This document shows, piece by piece, positions 44,937-61,438 of a stretch of 64,000 bases of DNA (position 1 is its first letter; each line of letters starts with the position of its first letter). This DNA comes from Aporrectodea caliginosa (lineage: Eukaryota; Annelida; Clitellata; Crassiclitellata; Lumbricidae). Both the position numbers and the translations under genes were made by a program. The stretch is from assembly GCA_020284085.1 (NCBI GenBank), contig JACEVL010000151.1:1375305-1439304 (forward strand), read 5' to 3'. The notes under the pieces were generated by a model that ran no database searches, had not been told where the DNA came from, and was given only the letters and a program-made list of their open reading frames with translations.

Positions 44937-45570
44937 AAAATCATGACACACTGTGGCTGTCAATGACATGAAAAGCATGATACACATACTGTTGCTGTAA
45001 AATACATGGAAAAGCATGACACACTGCAGCTATAAAATACATGGAAAGCATGACACACACTGATGCTGTAAAATACATGGAAACTCATGACACACACTGC
45101 AGCTATAAAATACATGGAAAAGCATGACACACACTGCTGCTGTAAAATACATGGAAACTCATGACACACACACACACTGAAAGCATGCTGTAAAATACAT
45201 GGGAAAGCATGACACACACTGCAGCTATAAAATACATGGAAAAGCATGACACACACTGATGCTGTAAAATACATGGAAACTCATGACACACACTGGTGCT
45301 GCTGTAAAATACATGGGAAAGCATGACACACACTGCAGCTATAAAATACATGGAAAAGCATGACACACACTGATGCTGTAAAATACATGGAAACTCATGC
45401 ACACACACACTGGTGCTGCTGTAAAATACATGGGAAAGCATGACACACACTGCAGCTATATAATACATGGAAAAGCATGACACACACTGCTGCTGTAAAA
45501 TACATGGAAAAGCAGACACACATGCTGTAAAATACATGGGAAAACATGACACACACTGCTGCTATAAAAT
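44937..45570. repeat. About 40-bp minisatellite (CATGACACACACTGC type)
   Basis: Units of about 40-41 bp with GCTGTAAAATACATGGAAAA and GCATGACACACACTGCTGC. The minus strand is open for long stretches with a repeated Cys/Phe/His pattern; this is repeat-driven. Confidence 0.9.
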
Positions 45571-45774
45571 ATCTATCTGTTATTCACCAAATTTGGTTGC
45601 ACATAAAAGGGGAGGAAACAGCGATACAGCATTCTCAGGACAGCAGACTTGCCTGTGCTATACTAATTAGAAATATTACATAGTCCAAGTTTCATTACTA
45701 CAAATTATATATACTATGTGCATAGGAGATCACACACAAAATTTACAACACTGTTCCCTGTAATTGGACCTCTT

Positions 45775-46630
45775 CAAAAAGTCTTGTTCTTCTTGACAGC
45801 CAGCAGTCCTTGATGTTAATGCGTAAATTGCAGAATGTCCACAACACTGTAGTGGCTGACCTTGAAGATCTTACAGATGCCATTGTTGTAGGTTTAATTT
45901 AGTGAGTTTAGTTCACTATTACTGAGGTTCACAGCTTCCATTGAGTAAGCTTACAGCATCAATGGTTTGCAGTGAGCACTAACAAGATGCAGTAATACTG
46001 GCTCAGTGAATTTGCAACATTCATTTACTATACAAAGAGTTGAAAGTGTTGTTCAGTAATTGAAATGCATGTAATTGAATTACGTAATTGAATTATAAGT
46101 TCCAAAATTGTAATTGAATTACATTTTAAGTCCAGTAATTGTTGTATTTCAATTACAATTTTGCATGTAATTTGTAATTGAATTAAGTATAAATAACAAA
46201 TTACTTTAAATCAACTAAGTTCTCATATAGACTATAATATTGAAAACGTCTACTCCTAAAAATCAAATAAATTGTAACTTGTTTTAATGGATCATAATTG
46301 TAAATCGTATTTTGGGCAAACATAATACAATTGAAATTGAATGTATATATTACAATATACAGGCCATTGGCCCATGGGAAGAAACAGGGATACAGCCAGC
46401 TGTCCTTGATGTTTATGTGTGAACTGCAGAATGTCCACAACACTAGTGGCTGACCTTGAAGATCTTACAGAGGACATTGCTGTAGGTTTAATTTAGTGAG
46501 TTTAGTTAACTGTTCTGAGGTTCACAGCTTCCATTCCTTTAAGCAAGAATGGTTTGCAGTGAGCACTAACAAGATGCAGTAATACTGGCTCAGTGAATTT
46601 GCAACATTCATTTACTATACAAAGAGTTGA
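45775..46630. repeat. Internal duplication with TAATTGAATTA tract
   Basis: Block 45800-46045 recurs at 46400-46625 (GAATGTCCACAACACT, GCAGTGAGCACTAACAAGATG). Between them is a TTGTAATTGAATTACA-rich stretch at 46060-46190. No gene seen. Confidence 0.75.
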
Positions 46631-46639
46631 AAGATTTGT

Positions 46640-46863
46640 AGAACTCGACTCATTTCATGCAAACCAACTTTAAATGAAATGGCAGAGACAAAGAAGCAAC
46701 CCAAGTATTTAAGCTTTCCGACGTAGTTAATTTGAACATCACTTCGGCTAAATATTTTACATGCAGTACAAAAAGAATGGACAATCCTGATCATCTGAGA
46801 TTTCTTTACATTTAATTTCATGTCAATATTATGTAATTCTTCAACACAGACCACTGCTGTCAA
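46640..46863 (-). pseudogene. Non-LTR RT fragment (third family)
   Basis: The minus frame reads NIDMKLNVKKSQMIRI, then INYVGKLKYLGCFFVSAISF, a pattern typical of the region just after the RT active site in L1/RTE-like LINEs (NxxKS and YLG). Only about 75 residues survive. Confidence 0.65.
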
Positions 46864-47237
46864 TTACATGAAAAAGCATAACTCACACACTTGCTGTAAA
46901 GTACACTGAAAAGCATGACACAATGCTGCTATAAAATACATGGAAAAGCATGACACACACTGTTGCTGTAAAATACATGGAAATGCATGACACACACACA
47001 CACTGCTGCTGTAAAATGCACGGAAAGGCATGACACCCTTATGCTGTTAAATACATGGAAAACCATGACACACACGCACACACTGCTGCTGTAAAATACA
47101 TGGAAAGCATGACACTCACACTGTTGCTGTAAAATATATGGAAAAGCATGACACACACTGTTGCTGTAAAATACAGGGAAAAGCATGACACACGCACACA
47201 CATACTGCTGCTGTTATATACATGGAAAAGCATGATA
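46864..47237. repeat. Minisatellite, second block
   Basis: Same 40-bp family as 44937-45570. It is split from the block at 47853-48000 by a MITE. Confidence 0.85.
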
Positions 47238-47852
47238 CAGTGCTGGGGAGTATTTGAAATACAAGGTATTTGAAATACATTGAAGTATTTATGTATTTGC
47301 ATTTAAAATACATTGCAACTTATATATTTTGTATATATATTTAAAATACTTTCCCAAGTATTTTGTATTTGAAATATTAAATACTTTAAAAAATACTTTT
47401 TACAACTTGCCCAATAGTCAGTAATGTGTGGATATAAAAACTTACAGGACATGCTGATGAGAGTGATTCTGTCATCTCCACTTACTGAATATTTTATTCC
47501 GTCCTGGTGGACACACATTAACTCCACGGCATAAAGGAATGTCAGATAACACTTTTGAGAAACTGTTGCAGTTAAAGCAGAACAAGGAGTTTTAGATTTA
47601 ACAAGTTAGTCTACTTGATACTGAAGTAGGCTATTTATGTCGCATAATAAAACATTTTAACACTTTCATTATGCTGCCTAAGTAGCATTAAAGTTTACTA
47701 CTTCTGTTTGGGCTCAGATGGATTTATTTTGTATTTTAAATATAAAGTACAACAAGCTATTTGTACTTTGTACTTAAAATACATTTGTAAAATTGTATTG
47801 CGTTTTTTGCATTTTGTATTTGAAACACAAAGAAGTATTTTACCCAGTACTG
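47238..47852. mobile_element. hAT-type MITE inserted in minisatellite
   Basis: CAGTGCTGGGGAGTATTTG at the left and its approximate complement ACCCAGTACTG at the right. The interior is full of self-complementary GTATTTGAAATAC runs. Flanks (GCATGATA and CATACACG) resemble each other only loosely, so the target duplication is decayed. Confidence 0.65.
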
Positions 47853-47989
47853 CATACACGCTACTGTCGAAAAATACATGAAAAACACACAAACGTGACA
47901 CACACACACACACTGCTGCAGTAAATAACGAAAATACGAAAATACATGGATAGTCTCATGACACACACCACAGTCGTAAAAAACATGAA

Positions 47990-48330
47990 ATAGTATGACA
48001 CACACTGGTAGCGTTTTACACTGCATACTGACGACACACACTGTCGAAGAACACATTGAAAACATGACACTGCTAGTGTATTACACGGGAAAAACCAACG
48101 ACACACACCACTCGCAGAAAACATTGAAAACACGACACACACTGCTAGTGTATTACACTGGAAACCGACGACACACACCACTCGCAGAAAACATTGAAAA
48201 CACGACACACACTGCTAGTGTATTACACTGGAAACCAACGACACACACCACTCGCAGAAAACATTGAAAACACGACACACACTGCTAGTGTATTACACTG
48301 GAAACCGACGACACACACCTGCCCACACAC
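47990..48330. repeat. About 69-bp minisatellite
   Basis: Four to five copies with TGCTAGTGTATTACACTGG and CACACCACTCGCAGAAAACA. Open frames on both strands are repeat translations. Confidence 0.9.
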
Positions 48331-48499
48331 ACACACACACACACATGAAAAAACTATTTTTGGACCAGATGCTCACCTGGCCATGCTCCACATTCTGTGA
48401 AAACCGCGTAGCTCTAGTGCCAGTGGTTATGAAGATATAAGCTGTCAAAGTCGGTCATGACTATGCATTACAAATTCGCATGTCATGGAATTACACCTC

Positions 48500-48650
48500 C
48501 CACACGTATGTGTGTGCGCTCGCCGCGCCGGCGCCCCGGGTTCGCTTCCCGGTCGGGTCGGTTTATCAGAGATTAATTTCTCGGATCTTTACTGCGGGTG
48601 GCTCGGTCGCATTATAAACGTGGAGTACAATACAACACACAACACAACAC
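48500..48650 (+). mobile_element. SINE-like element with AACAC tail
   Basis: A box-B-like GGGTTCGCTTCCCGG follows GCGCTCGCCGCGCCGG, ending in CAATACAACACACAACACAA. It lies head-to-tail before another SINE. Confidence 0.5.
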
Positions 48651-48655
48651 AATAT

Positions 48656-48885
48656 ACTGGGGCGCAGTGGTTTGGGGGTATGTTCGTTGCCTTGCAGCTG
48701 GAGGGTTGCGGGTTCGAATCCACCTCAAAGTCGCCGCGTAGGGACCCTGGGCAAGTCCTTCACTCGCAATTGCTCATGCGCTTCGGCGTGAAACTCCGAC
48801 TACAGCAGTAGTCGGGAGCGCCTCTGAATGGGAAATCTGGTTGAGGCGCGATAACAAGTGTTCAAATACAATACAATAATGTACC
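48656..48885 (+). mobile_element. tRNA-derived SINE, plus orientation, near full length
   Basis: Box A-like GGGCGCAGTGGTTTGGGGG, box B GGTTCGAATCC, and a body with GGACCCTGGGCAAGTCC and TTCACTCGCAATTGCTC. The 3' end is GGGAGCGCCTCTGAATGG ... GAGGCGCGATAACAAGTG with an AATACAATAC tail. Confidence 0.85.
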
Positions 48886-49506
48886 GTACCGAATCTACAG
48901 AAACTCTTCTCCTTCATGTCTTGCTTCATTTCTTGCACTTTGTTCCTCTCTGCAAACCAGACGACGGCTACGTTCATCGTCTAAAAGGTGATTTTGATGT
49001 GACAGGATCACTCAAAAAACTTGGTAACAGAGCATTAATTTTTGCGCTAGCTGAATGGAACAAAACTTCAGGACTTCATCCGAAAATCCTCAACATTATC
49101 GATTTTCAAAATTAACCTTAAAACACATCACCTTTTTTGTTCAGGATTCACTATGATTGCTTTTTCTGCTACGCGCCTTTGTGCAAGATTCCTGTTTCTG
49201 GATAGATAAGGTTACCTGAGTAATAATTAACATCGTAGTAAATGATAGCAACAGGATGGACTTAGAGTCAATATTCACTTAGATTGCTTCGATCCGGAAG
49301 ATCTATCGCGAAAAACATAAACCTTAACTAGATTCAAACTAAGTACTAAACCTTAACTAGAATCAAACCAAATCAAGCATGGAGAGTGTAACATATGGTA
49401 ACATAGTCGTAAAGCCTCCAAAAACTGAAATTCTGTTCAGCTTGAATGGTTTCACCAGCATGTTTACGAGCGATCGATGAAGCGCAGTTGATCTTCACTC
49501 CAGATT

Positions 49507-52146
49507 CATTCATTCATTCATTCATTACGAAGTTTTATATAGCGCCCCTTCAAGGTTACTACTCAGGAGCGCTCCCGACCACAGCACGGCTGAAAAGGAC
49601 AGTTTTGAGGCAAGTATAGAAAGATTCAGAGTGGATTCTGGAATGCAAGCGCAGCATCAAAGGAAGCCCGTTCCAGAGGGAGGTGCCAACCACTGAGAAG
49701 GCCCGATTCTGCTTAGTAGCTGTGCGGGCAAAAGGGACCATGAGAACGCCCCGCTCAGTAGAGCGGAGAGAGCGACGACCCGGAGCACCCAAGGTAGGGC
49801 AGCAGAGGTCGCGTAGATAGGCAGGGGCTAGGCCCAGCAAGGACCGCCAGACCAAAGCGATGATCCGATATGAGATCCGCTGCAGTAGAGGGAGCCAATG
49901 AAGCACATCCAGCATATAACCTGAGACGTGGCCAAATTTGGGAATACGTCCGCAAAGGCGTGCGGCAGAGCGCAGGACCCGGTTCAGGCACCCCAACCGA
50001 CAAGCTGGGAGGCCAACATAGAGTGAGCAACAGTAATCAAGTCGGACAGTGATAAAAGAGTGGATGAGTGTAGCGGTGGAGTCTGAAGTAAGTGAGCGAG
50101 CAACAGTGCGAAACTGGCGTAACTGATAGTATGAATCACGGCAGAGGCGGTTTATATGTGGGGCAAAGGTTAACTCTTGGTCCAGTGTAACTCCAAGGTC
50201 ACGGACAACAGAGGAAAAGACAAACTGAGGGAAGTCTGCAGCAATGGTAGAAAGGTCTAGCTTCGCAAGCTGCTGCCGAGTGCCCAGCCAGATAAATTGG
50301 GTTTTAGATGGGTTGAGGCGCAGGCGGTTCGATGACATCCAGGCCTCCAGGGCACCCAAAGCCAGGCTCATTGCTCGAACAGCAGCAGTGGCGTTAGTAG
50401 CAAGGCAGTGCAGGTAAGCCTGAACGTCATCAGCATACAGGTGACCTAGCACAGCAGAAGCAGTAAGTAGGGAACCAATTTCAGAGGTGTAAATGATGTA
50501 AAGAAGGGGACCCAGCACCGAGCCCTGTGGAAGGCCGTAAGGGGCAGGGACCCATGAGGACCTGGAGGGCCCATGGACCACACAGAAAGAGCGTTCACTG
50601 AGGAATGAACCCAGCCAACTAAGAAAGTTACCAGACAGGCCAAATGAAATTTGTAGCCGCTTAAGTAAAATTTCATGATCGACAGTGTCGAAAGCAGCAC
50701 TAACGTCGAACAAGGCCAGTAGAGTGAGTTGCGAACTATCTATAGCCCCATAAATGTCAGAAAGGAGACGGAGCAAGAGGGTTTCAGTGGAGTGGCCTTT
50801 CCGAAAACCGGATTGGCACTCCGGAAGCATCTTATTTGCCTCTAAATAAACAGTAAGCTGATAAGCAGCAATCTTTTCAATAATTTTCGACAGAAATGAA
50901 ACATTAGCAATAGGTCGAAAGTTGACAGGATCAGATGAGTCAAGTCCGGTGTGCTTGAGGACAGGAACCAGGATTGAGCGCTTCTGCGACGGTGGTAGAA
51001 CTCCATCCGCGATAGACCGGTTGCACAGAACAGTAAGAAATGGTAGGAGCACATCGACAAATTCCTGTAGCAGAAACGTCGGGAGAGGATCGAGTTCACA
51101 GGATTTTGATGGAGAGGAGAGAATGAAGCGGCGCAGCTCTGCACTAGTGACGGCGACCATGGTAGAAAGACTGCAGTCTGTAGGGTGGTAGACCGGTGGG
51201 GTAGAGCTGGCAGTGTCTTGTCGGATTCCGGCGATTTTGGCGGTGAACGAAGCCAGAAAGTCATCAGCTGAGAAAGATGGAGTATCTGCTTGTTGGTCAG
51301 CCCGGCGCCGGCCAAGGAGGGCATCGAATGTGGCCCATAGCCGCTTAGGGTCCTTGGCGTTGGAGGCAATCTTAGCCTCCCAATACGTCCGCTCCTTGTC
51401 CCTGTAACGGCGATGCATGTCTCGCACGAACCGCACCCAGACAGAGCGATCGGCAGGCAACTTGGTGCGTCGATATGATCTTTCGAGTCGGCGGGCCTGG
51501 CGGCGGAGAGAGCGACACTCCGCGTCAAACCATGGTGAAAGTGCAGATCGACGAACTTTGGCCGGGCGCAGCGGAAGGAACCTGTCAATGAGGCCAACCA
51601 TGGTTGTTTCGTAGGTTGCAAAGATGTCGGCAACAGAGAGGTTAGCCAAGATGGACGGGTCAGCGATGGCTGGAACTTTGAGTAGCGTTGACCGGAAGGC
51701 ATCCCGATCGAGATTCCGCCAACCTCGAACCTGTCTGGCAAGGTATGATGGCGCGTCGTGAAGAAACGGGATGGTGGCGACGATGAGGCCATGGTCTGAG
51801 ATGGTTGGTGGATGGATGCAGAGCTCAGCCAGCGTACAGTCATCGCGTGTAAGAATGACGTCGAGCCAACCACCACACCGATGGGTCGGGCCAGCAACAT
51901 GCTGGGTCAGGCCAAACTGGTCAATCACGGCTTGAAACTCAGATGTAGCAGGCGAGGAGGAGTCCTCAAGGTGAAGGTTGAGGTCTCCAGCGATGACAAT
52001 CTGGGTATTGTGCAGCGCAAACTGTTCGAGCAGCGTGGTAAACTCGTCGAAGAATGTTGATGACGGCGGTGATGAACCAGGGCGGTAGACAGCCAGGATT
52101 GTTAATGGGCCTCGGGGTGACGACACCGACGCAGCGAGCACCTCAG
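49507..52146 (-). mobile_element. CR1-like LINE, 5'-truncated, inserted in unit 3
   Basis: The minus-strand element ends in GAGCGCTCCTGAGTAG ... GGGGCGCTATATAAAAC and a (GAAT)n tail at 49507-49526. It breaks the unit sequence that is continuous in unit 1 as CTCCAGATGCTGTCTG. Starting inside the endonuclease domain indicates 5' truncation. Confidence 0.85.
49559..52141 (-). CDS. LINE ORF2: partial endonuclease plus reverse transcriptase
   Basis: 860 codons without a stop. Residues 10-120 are the C-terminal half of an APE-type endonuclease (ILAVYRPGSS, VIAGDLNLHLED, WLDVILTRDD, ISDHGLI). The RT domain spans about 340-620: PVNFRPIANVSFLSKI, CQSGFRKGHSTETLLL, ALFDVSAAFDTVDHEI, GLPQGSVLGPLLYIIY and GHLYADDVQAYLH (catalytic YADD), then WMSSNRLRLNPSK and VRDLGVTLD. 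The C-terminus has VLHWLPLLQRISYRI and FSVVGTSLWNGLPL. Motif order fits CR1/Jockey-group LINEs. The ORF itself looks intact from the truncation onward, so the copy is young. Confidence 0.9.
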   Translation of the reverse strand: MLAASVSSPRGPLTILAVYRPGSSPPSSTFFDEFTTLLEQFALHNTQIVIAGDLNLHLEDSSSPATSEFQAVIDQFGLTQHVAGPTHRCGGWLDVILTRDDCTLAELCIHPPTISDHGLIVATIPFLHDAPSYLARQVRGWRNLDRDAFRSTLLKVPAIADPSILANLSVADIFATYETTMVGLIDRFLPLRPAKVRRSALSPWFDAECRSLRRQARRLERSYRRTKLPADRSVWVRFVRDMHRRYRDKERTYWEAKIASNAKDPKRLWATFDALLGRRRADQQADTPSFSADDFLASFTAKIAGIRQDTASSTPPVYHPTDCSLSTMVAVTSAELRRFILSSPSKSCELDPLPTFLLQEFVDVLLPFLTVLCNRSIADGVLPPSQKRSILVPVLKHTGLDSSDPVNFRPIANVSFLSKIIEKIAAYQLTVYLEANKMLPECQSGFRKGHSTETLLLRLLSDIYGAIDSSQLTLLALFDVSAAFDTVDHEILLKRLQISFGLSGNFLSWLGSFLSERSFCVVHGPSRSSWVPAPYGLPQGSVLGPLLYIIYTSEIGSLLTASAVLGHLYADDVQAYLHCLATNATAAVRAMSLALGALEAWMSSNRLRLNPSKTQFIWLGTRQQLAKLDLSTIAADFPQFVFSSVVRDLGVTLDQELTFAPHINRLCRDSYYQLRQFRTVARSLTSDSTATLIHSFITVRLDYCCSLYVGLPACRLGCLNRVLRSAARLCGRIPKFGHVSGYMLDVLHWLPLLQRISYRIIALVWRSLLGLAPAYLRDLCCPTLGAPGRRSLRSTERGVLMVPFARTATKQNRAFSVVGTSLWNGLPLMLRLHSRIHSESFYTCLKTVLFSRAVVGSAPE

Positions 52147-52411
52147 ATGCTCCATGTGTGTTTCAATGTGGGGCAAGACGTGACCTGCATTACTGTTGCA
52201 CCCAGCTATGCATACAGAGAGTCTAGCTGAAAGAACATACAGATCGGAAGGAAGGTTATTCCACGTGGTAAGCCCAACCACTGAAAAGGCACGATGTTGC
52301 GCCTTTGAAGTTCGCGCAAAAAGAACAACAAGTTCACCTCAAGATGCAGAACCAAGATTTCCGAGGCCAACCAAACCGTCATACCCCACATTGAAACACA
52401 CATGGAGCATC
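52147..52411. repeat. Perfect 28-bp inverted repeat around a LINE fragment
   Basis: 52147-52174 (GATGCTCCATGTGTGTTTCA...) is the exact complement of 52384-52411. The 209 bp between holds an old LINE 3' piece matching 9540-9780. Confidence 0.8.
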
Positions 52412-52439
52412 TAGACCTACACGGCATCATAGACAACGC

Positions 52440-52760
52440 CACTTCACGACACGCATCATAACAATGAGTGGTGACGTCTTACCCGTACGACCGTATGAGA
52501 CATCTTGCTCCACGCTCCCCTAACAGCTGAAGCGCCCTTACGTGATCGCGAACTCATTCGAAATTTTGGATAATTTGTCATGACATGCTTCAGTTGCCAA
52601 CGTGATTGATGACATGTCTTACGCTCATGGGATATCTTACCCACCCTCCGTAACATCTGGCGCCCCTAAAATCGCGATCTCATTCGAAATATATTTTCGA
52701 TAACTTGTCAAGTGATTCAGTTGCGGACGTGATTGATTTCATTCAGGTGCAAGGACAGAA
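52440..52760 (+). promoter_or_regulatory. Duplicated promoter block, inhibitor gene 3
   Basis: The block that precedes ATG in copies 1 and 2 (CTCCCCTAACAGCTGA ... CGATAACTTGTCAAG) appears twice here, at 52505-52610 and 52620-52740. Only a weak TATATTTT remains near 52690, in place of TATATATAA. Confidence 0.5.
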
Positions 52761-57998
<5,238 letters not shown>

Positions 57999-58859
57999 CT
58001 CTGACCTTGAGCTAAAGAAGCCATGCATCGAATTCCGGTGGATGTTGCTTGTTCTACACAGCAAATGATTTCCAACTCTCTGAAACTTTTTATTTTTCTA
58101 GTAATCATATTAAGTTTCATTCATTTCATTGAACGCATGTATTGAAGAAACATACACAGGTGAAAATATTAAACAATATATCCATGTTTGAAGATTGCCC
58201 AATATGTGGACAATTTTAAATATTACCATGTATTTTGCCCTTTCAGGATGAAGCTTGAGATAAGGAAACAATGCCAATTTATTTTGTTTAAGCTGAATTC
58301 ATTATTTTAAATTTAAAACTGTGAACATTTGGAATTTTCGGTGTTGACTCCGTTCAATGTTTGACATCTAATTAATGATTTTACAGAAATTGGTTTTGAT
58401 TGGGAAGTTTACATGGAACCATGAAATTACCTAGTTTTTGTAATACCAGACACTGGTATCTTTCTTGTCATATGCTGTTTGATTAGATCAGTTACTGGAA
58501 TTTTATAAATAGATGTTATGCAGTTTGTCTTGTCTTGATTTAAACTAGTAAAAGTCCAAAAATCAACAAGATCCACACAAGTGCAGAATGAGCAATTTAA
58601 AAGTTAAAAAAAGTTAAATAGATTGGTGATTCAAACCAAAGCGATTTAAATAAACCGTCATTTTACTTTGTATGAGGAAAATATCCCTATGACCAGCTTT
58701 AAAAATACCCATTCTTGGACGCCTTTATTAATTGATGGAGTAAATCTGAAGTTGGCACATGGGAAAATCGGTTAATTATCAAATGATTAACTGTTTGCTA
58801 AGTTTGCCATTGAAGTCTTTTCAACCTGAGCACAGCGCGTGCATGCATCAATCGCGCCT

Positions 58860-59340
58860 GCAAGAGCTTAAAATCAAGGACATTGATTTTTTACTAATAA
58901 CCTCAGAAATTAATTCGTAACAAATGAAGCATAATCCTGTCGACGGTTTGCAATGATTGCGGTTCTGATGATTTCGTGAACAACGCAAAGAAGTTGGAAT
59001 GTTAGATAACAAAAGAAATCTTTGAAACGATAACATTATTGTGTCTCTTTGTTGCTGCAACCAGACTTCCTCCTCTTCCTCCTTTCCCTACTCTTCATGG
59101 TCGTCATAACCAGCTGGCTGTACAGATATAGTTTCGCTGGCAACGTATGCTTCGGGGCGTGCAGTATTACCACCCTCACCGTCCTCACGACATGGACGCC
59201 CGCAGGAATTTTATAGGAACAAAGTCTTCAATTGATGGCACGGGAACAAACAACGGTGCCGAAAGTAACCGATCTCGTCACTGTCGGTGCTCGCTCCCGC
59301 AAGTAGCGGGGTCAGATGCGGGTCCCAACATCGGCATGCT
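58860..59340. other. No gene recognised
   Basis: Unique-looking sequence between unit 3 and the AT repeat. I see no motif or exon, and the open frames are short and unmatched. Confidence 0.5.
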
Positions 59341-59608
59341 CTATTGGAAGCATTAATTATGTATAAATTACGTTGCATACGTATATGCATAATTACGTAT
59401 GATATACATAATTATGCATTATACATACTATATATATATAGTCTATGTATAATTATGTATATGTGTATGTATGATTATTTATATGTATATATGCATATGT
59501 ATATGTATATATGTATATGTATGACTATGTATGCTTATATGGATATGTATTATTATATGCACTATAAAAAACTATGTATATGTGTGTATCTGCATATATA
59601 TATATATA
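59341..59608. repeat. TATATG / TATGTATA simple repeat
   Basis: Same junction-type repeat as 6190-6328. It precedes the TAATGACGAACCCG landmark of unit 4. Confidence 0.8.
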
Positions 59609-59947
59609 TAATGACGAACCCGTAGGGAAAGCGACGGAAGATCGGTTATTATACGTATGCCGCTAATGTAACTGAAACGCAGTAGATATAGTACGTCCGT
59701 GTTGCAATGTATCTCTGCAATGCAAGTCTCGAGTTCCATCGGAAACTCTCCGTCCTCCCAAATAACAGGTCTCCGATGCATTAGATCTGCGCGTAAGTCT
59801 GCGAAGAGGAGGCTATAGCGGATGTACGGCGTGAGGGCATTAGCAGGAACTGATGTATAGGGACTGCAGCCAGTGAATAAATTGTTGCTGCGGTTAACCT
59901 GTAGCAGGAATCGTGCTTGACGTCTGATTGGGCGGGCTATACAGAAT

Positions 59948-60060
59948 GCGTAGTATAGTGGTTAACGTGCTGGACTGTCAATCGAGAGGTCGTGGTTAAA
60001 ATGCCCGTCATGGCAGAAATTTTGTTGGAGATTTCTGTTCCCGTCTGCGCCCCATATCCA
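59948..60060 (+). mobile_element. tRNA-derived SINE head
   Basis: TAGTATAGTGGTTAACGTGC ... GAGAGGTCGTGGTTAAAATG resembles a tRNA-Asp-like 5' half and matches 21925-21975. Box B is damaged. Confidence 0.6.
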
Positions 60061-61340
60061 ACTCTGCTTAAATGAGAATCATTCGCTCATATGCCTTTTT
60101 CCTAACCAACATTTTACGCCCTATTTTCTTAGGGTCAGACCACATAACTTTAACCTTCCTGACATGGACTCACGGAAGTTTATATCTCGTATGTTATTCC
60201 TGAACTCTTACTAAGTTATTACTTCATACTATAATATCTAGATGTATTTTTTCTATGTACACCTACAGCGTTATGTCTGTTGTTAACACATTAAACGAAT
60301 TATGATGATAATGATGATGCTATAATGTGTACACTGACCCTACATTGTCGGAGAAAAGATGAGACGGCGCGGGAGAGAACTGACCACCCGCCCTTATATG
60401 CTGTGGCTAAGAAAACAAATGTCGCTAGCACTTCATACCCATGGCTGCCATAGGGCTAGCTTAAGGGACTGCTCTTCTTCTCCTTCCATACAGAACGCAA
60501 CTTAAACGCGGGGCAAACTGTGATATATGTGGCAGCTTTTATAGCGCAGATGTAAAAGCAGGAAGCATCAACCGATGGCACACAACAGTGAAGCCCAGGG
60601 TGATAATTGCCGGGGGGTTGGGGGTTGAACCCCCTAGTCTTTCTTAGGATCCCATAGTAAAGTCTACATTTTACACCCAAACTGCACATAAATCAACGTC
60701 TAACCCCGCAGTTATTTTTTTGCAATTCCCATACTGGTGAAGCCACAGTCAGGTCAGAAAGTCAGTCCGCTGAAACAGAGAGTCAACATATGGTGGATGA
60801 ACCAAATGAAAAATTTCTTGAGACTACAGATAAATGGCACAAGCCGCAGAGCAAAAATGAAAATTTGCAGGGAGAGTGTTCCAAAATTTAGATCCGGCTC
60901 ATCCGCCAAGAAACAGTTCTGTGTTTGACACAATTAGAGATTAATTTATAATTTGTTACTTCTATCGCGCCAATGTCTATAATGCACAGGACGCCAACCG
61001 ATTGCGCGAGAAAGATTGCGCAATCAGATGAAATAATTGAATAAGCTCCTTATACAAGGTACCTGGTACAACGTATATGACAGTGCGACCTATACAAGGT
61101 ACAACGTATAACAGGGTGCGACCTATGCGAATGCTGGCAAAGAATCCTTTCAATAAATTAGTCATACAGCGCAAGAACCTAAAGCTTATTAAGCCTTTGA
61201 TTTATACGATGCTCAAGTGACAGCAGTCTTCACTGACAAACTCTCGCACGCGCGTACAACCATAATGGGCTTCTGCCCATTTTTACTGGTTACAGGTTCA
61301 GAGATCCAAGTTCACGACCTCTTTCTGCTTTTCTTTCGCT
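60060..61340. other. No gene recognised in unit 4 spacer
   Basis: Contains GGGGGGTTGGGGGTTGAACC at 60613 (a possible old hAT or retroposon remnant) and a small local duplication with CTATACAAGGTACAACGTAT at 61049-61130. No exon or domain seen. Confidence 0.5.
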
Positions 61341-61344
61341 GTTG

Positions 61345-61438
61345 TCTTCTTAATCGTACTCGTAAACTCCAAACTTCTAAAGCGCCACTCGAAAGCCAAC
61401 CGCAGGGCACCAGCTTATTCACGAGCGCTACATTCTAT
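61345..61438 (+). mobile_element. SINE tail module, split by a hAT element
   Basis: TAATCGTACTCGTAAACTCC ... CAGCTTATTCACGAGCGCT. Its continuation resumes after the hAT insertion at 63403. Confidence 0.65.

Noticed and set aside
44960..45552. Cys/Phe/His-rich minus-strand frames resembling a repetitive peptide
   Set aside because: Translation of the 40-bp minisatellite; frames change with unit length and no family motif is present.
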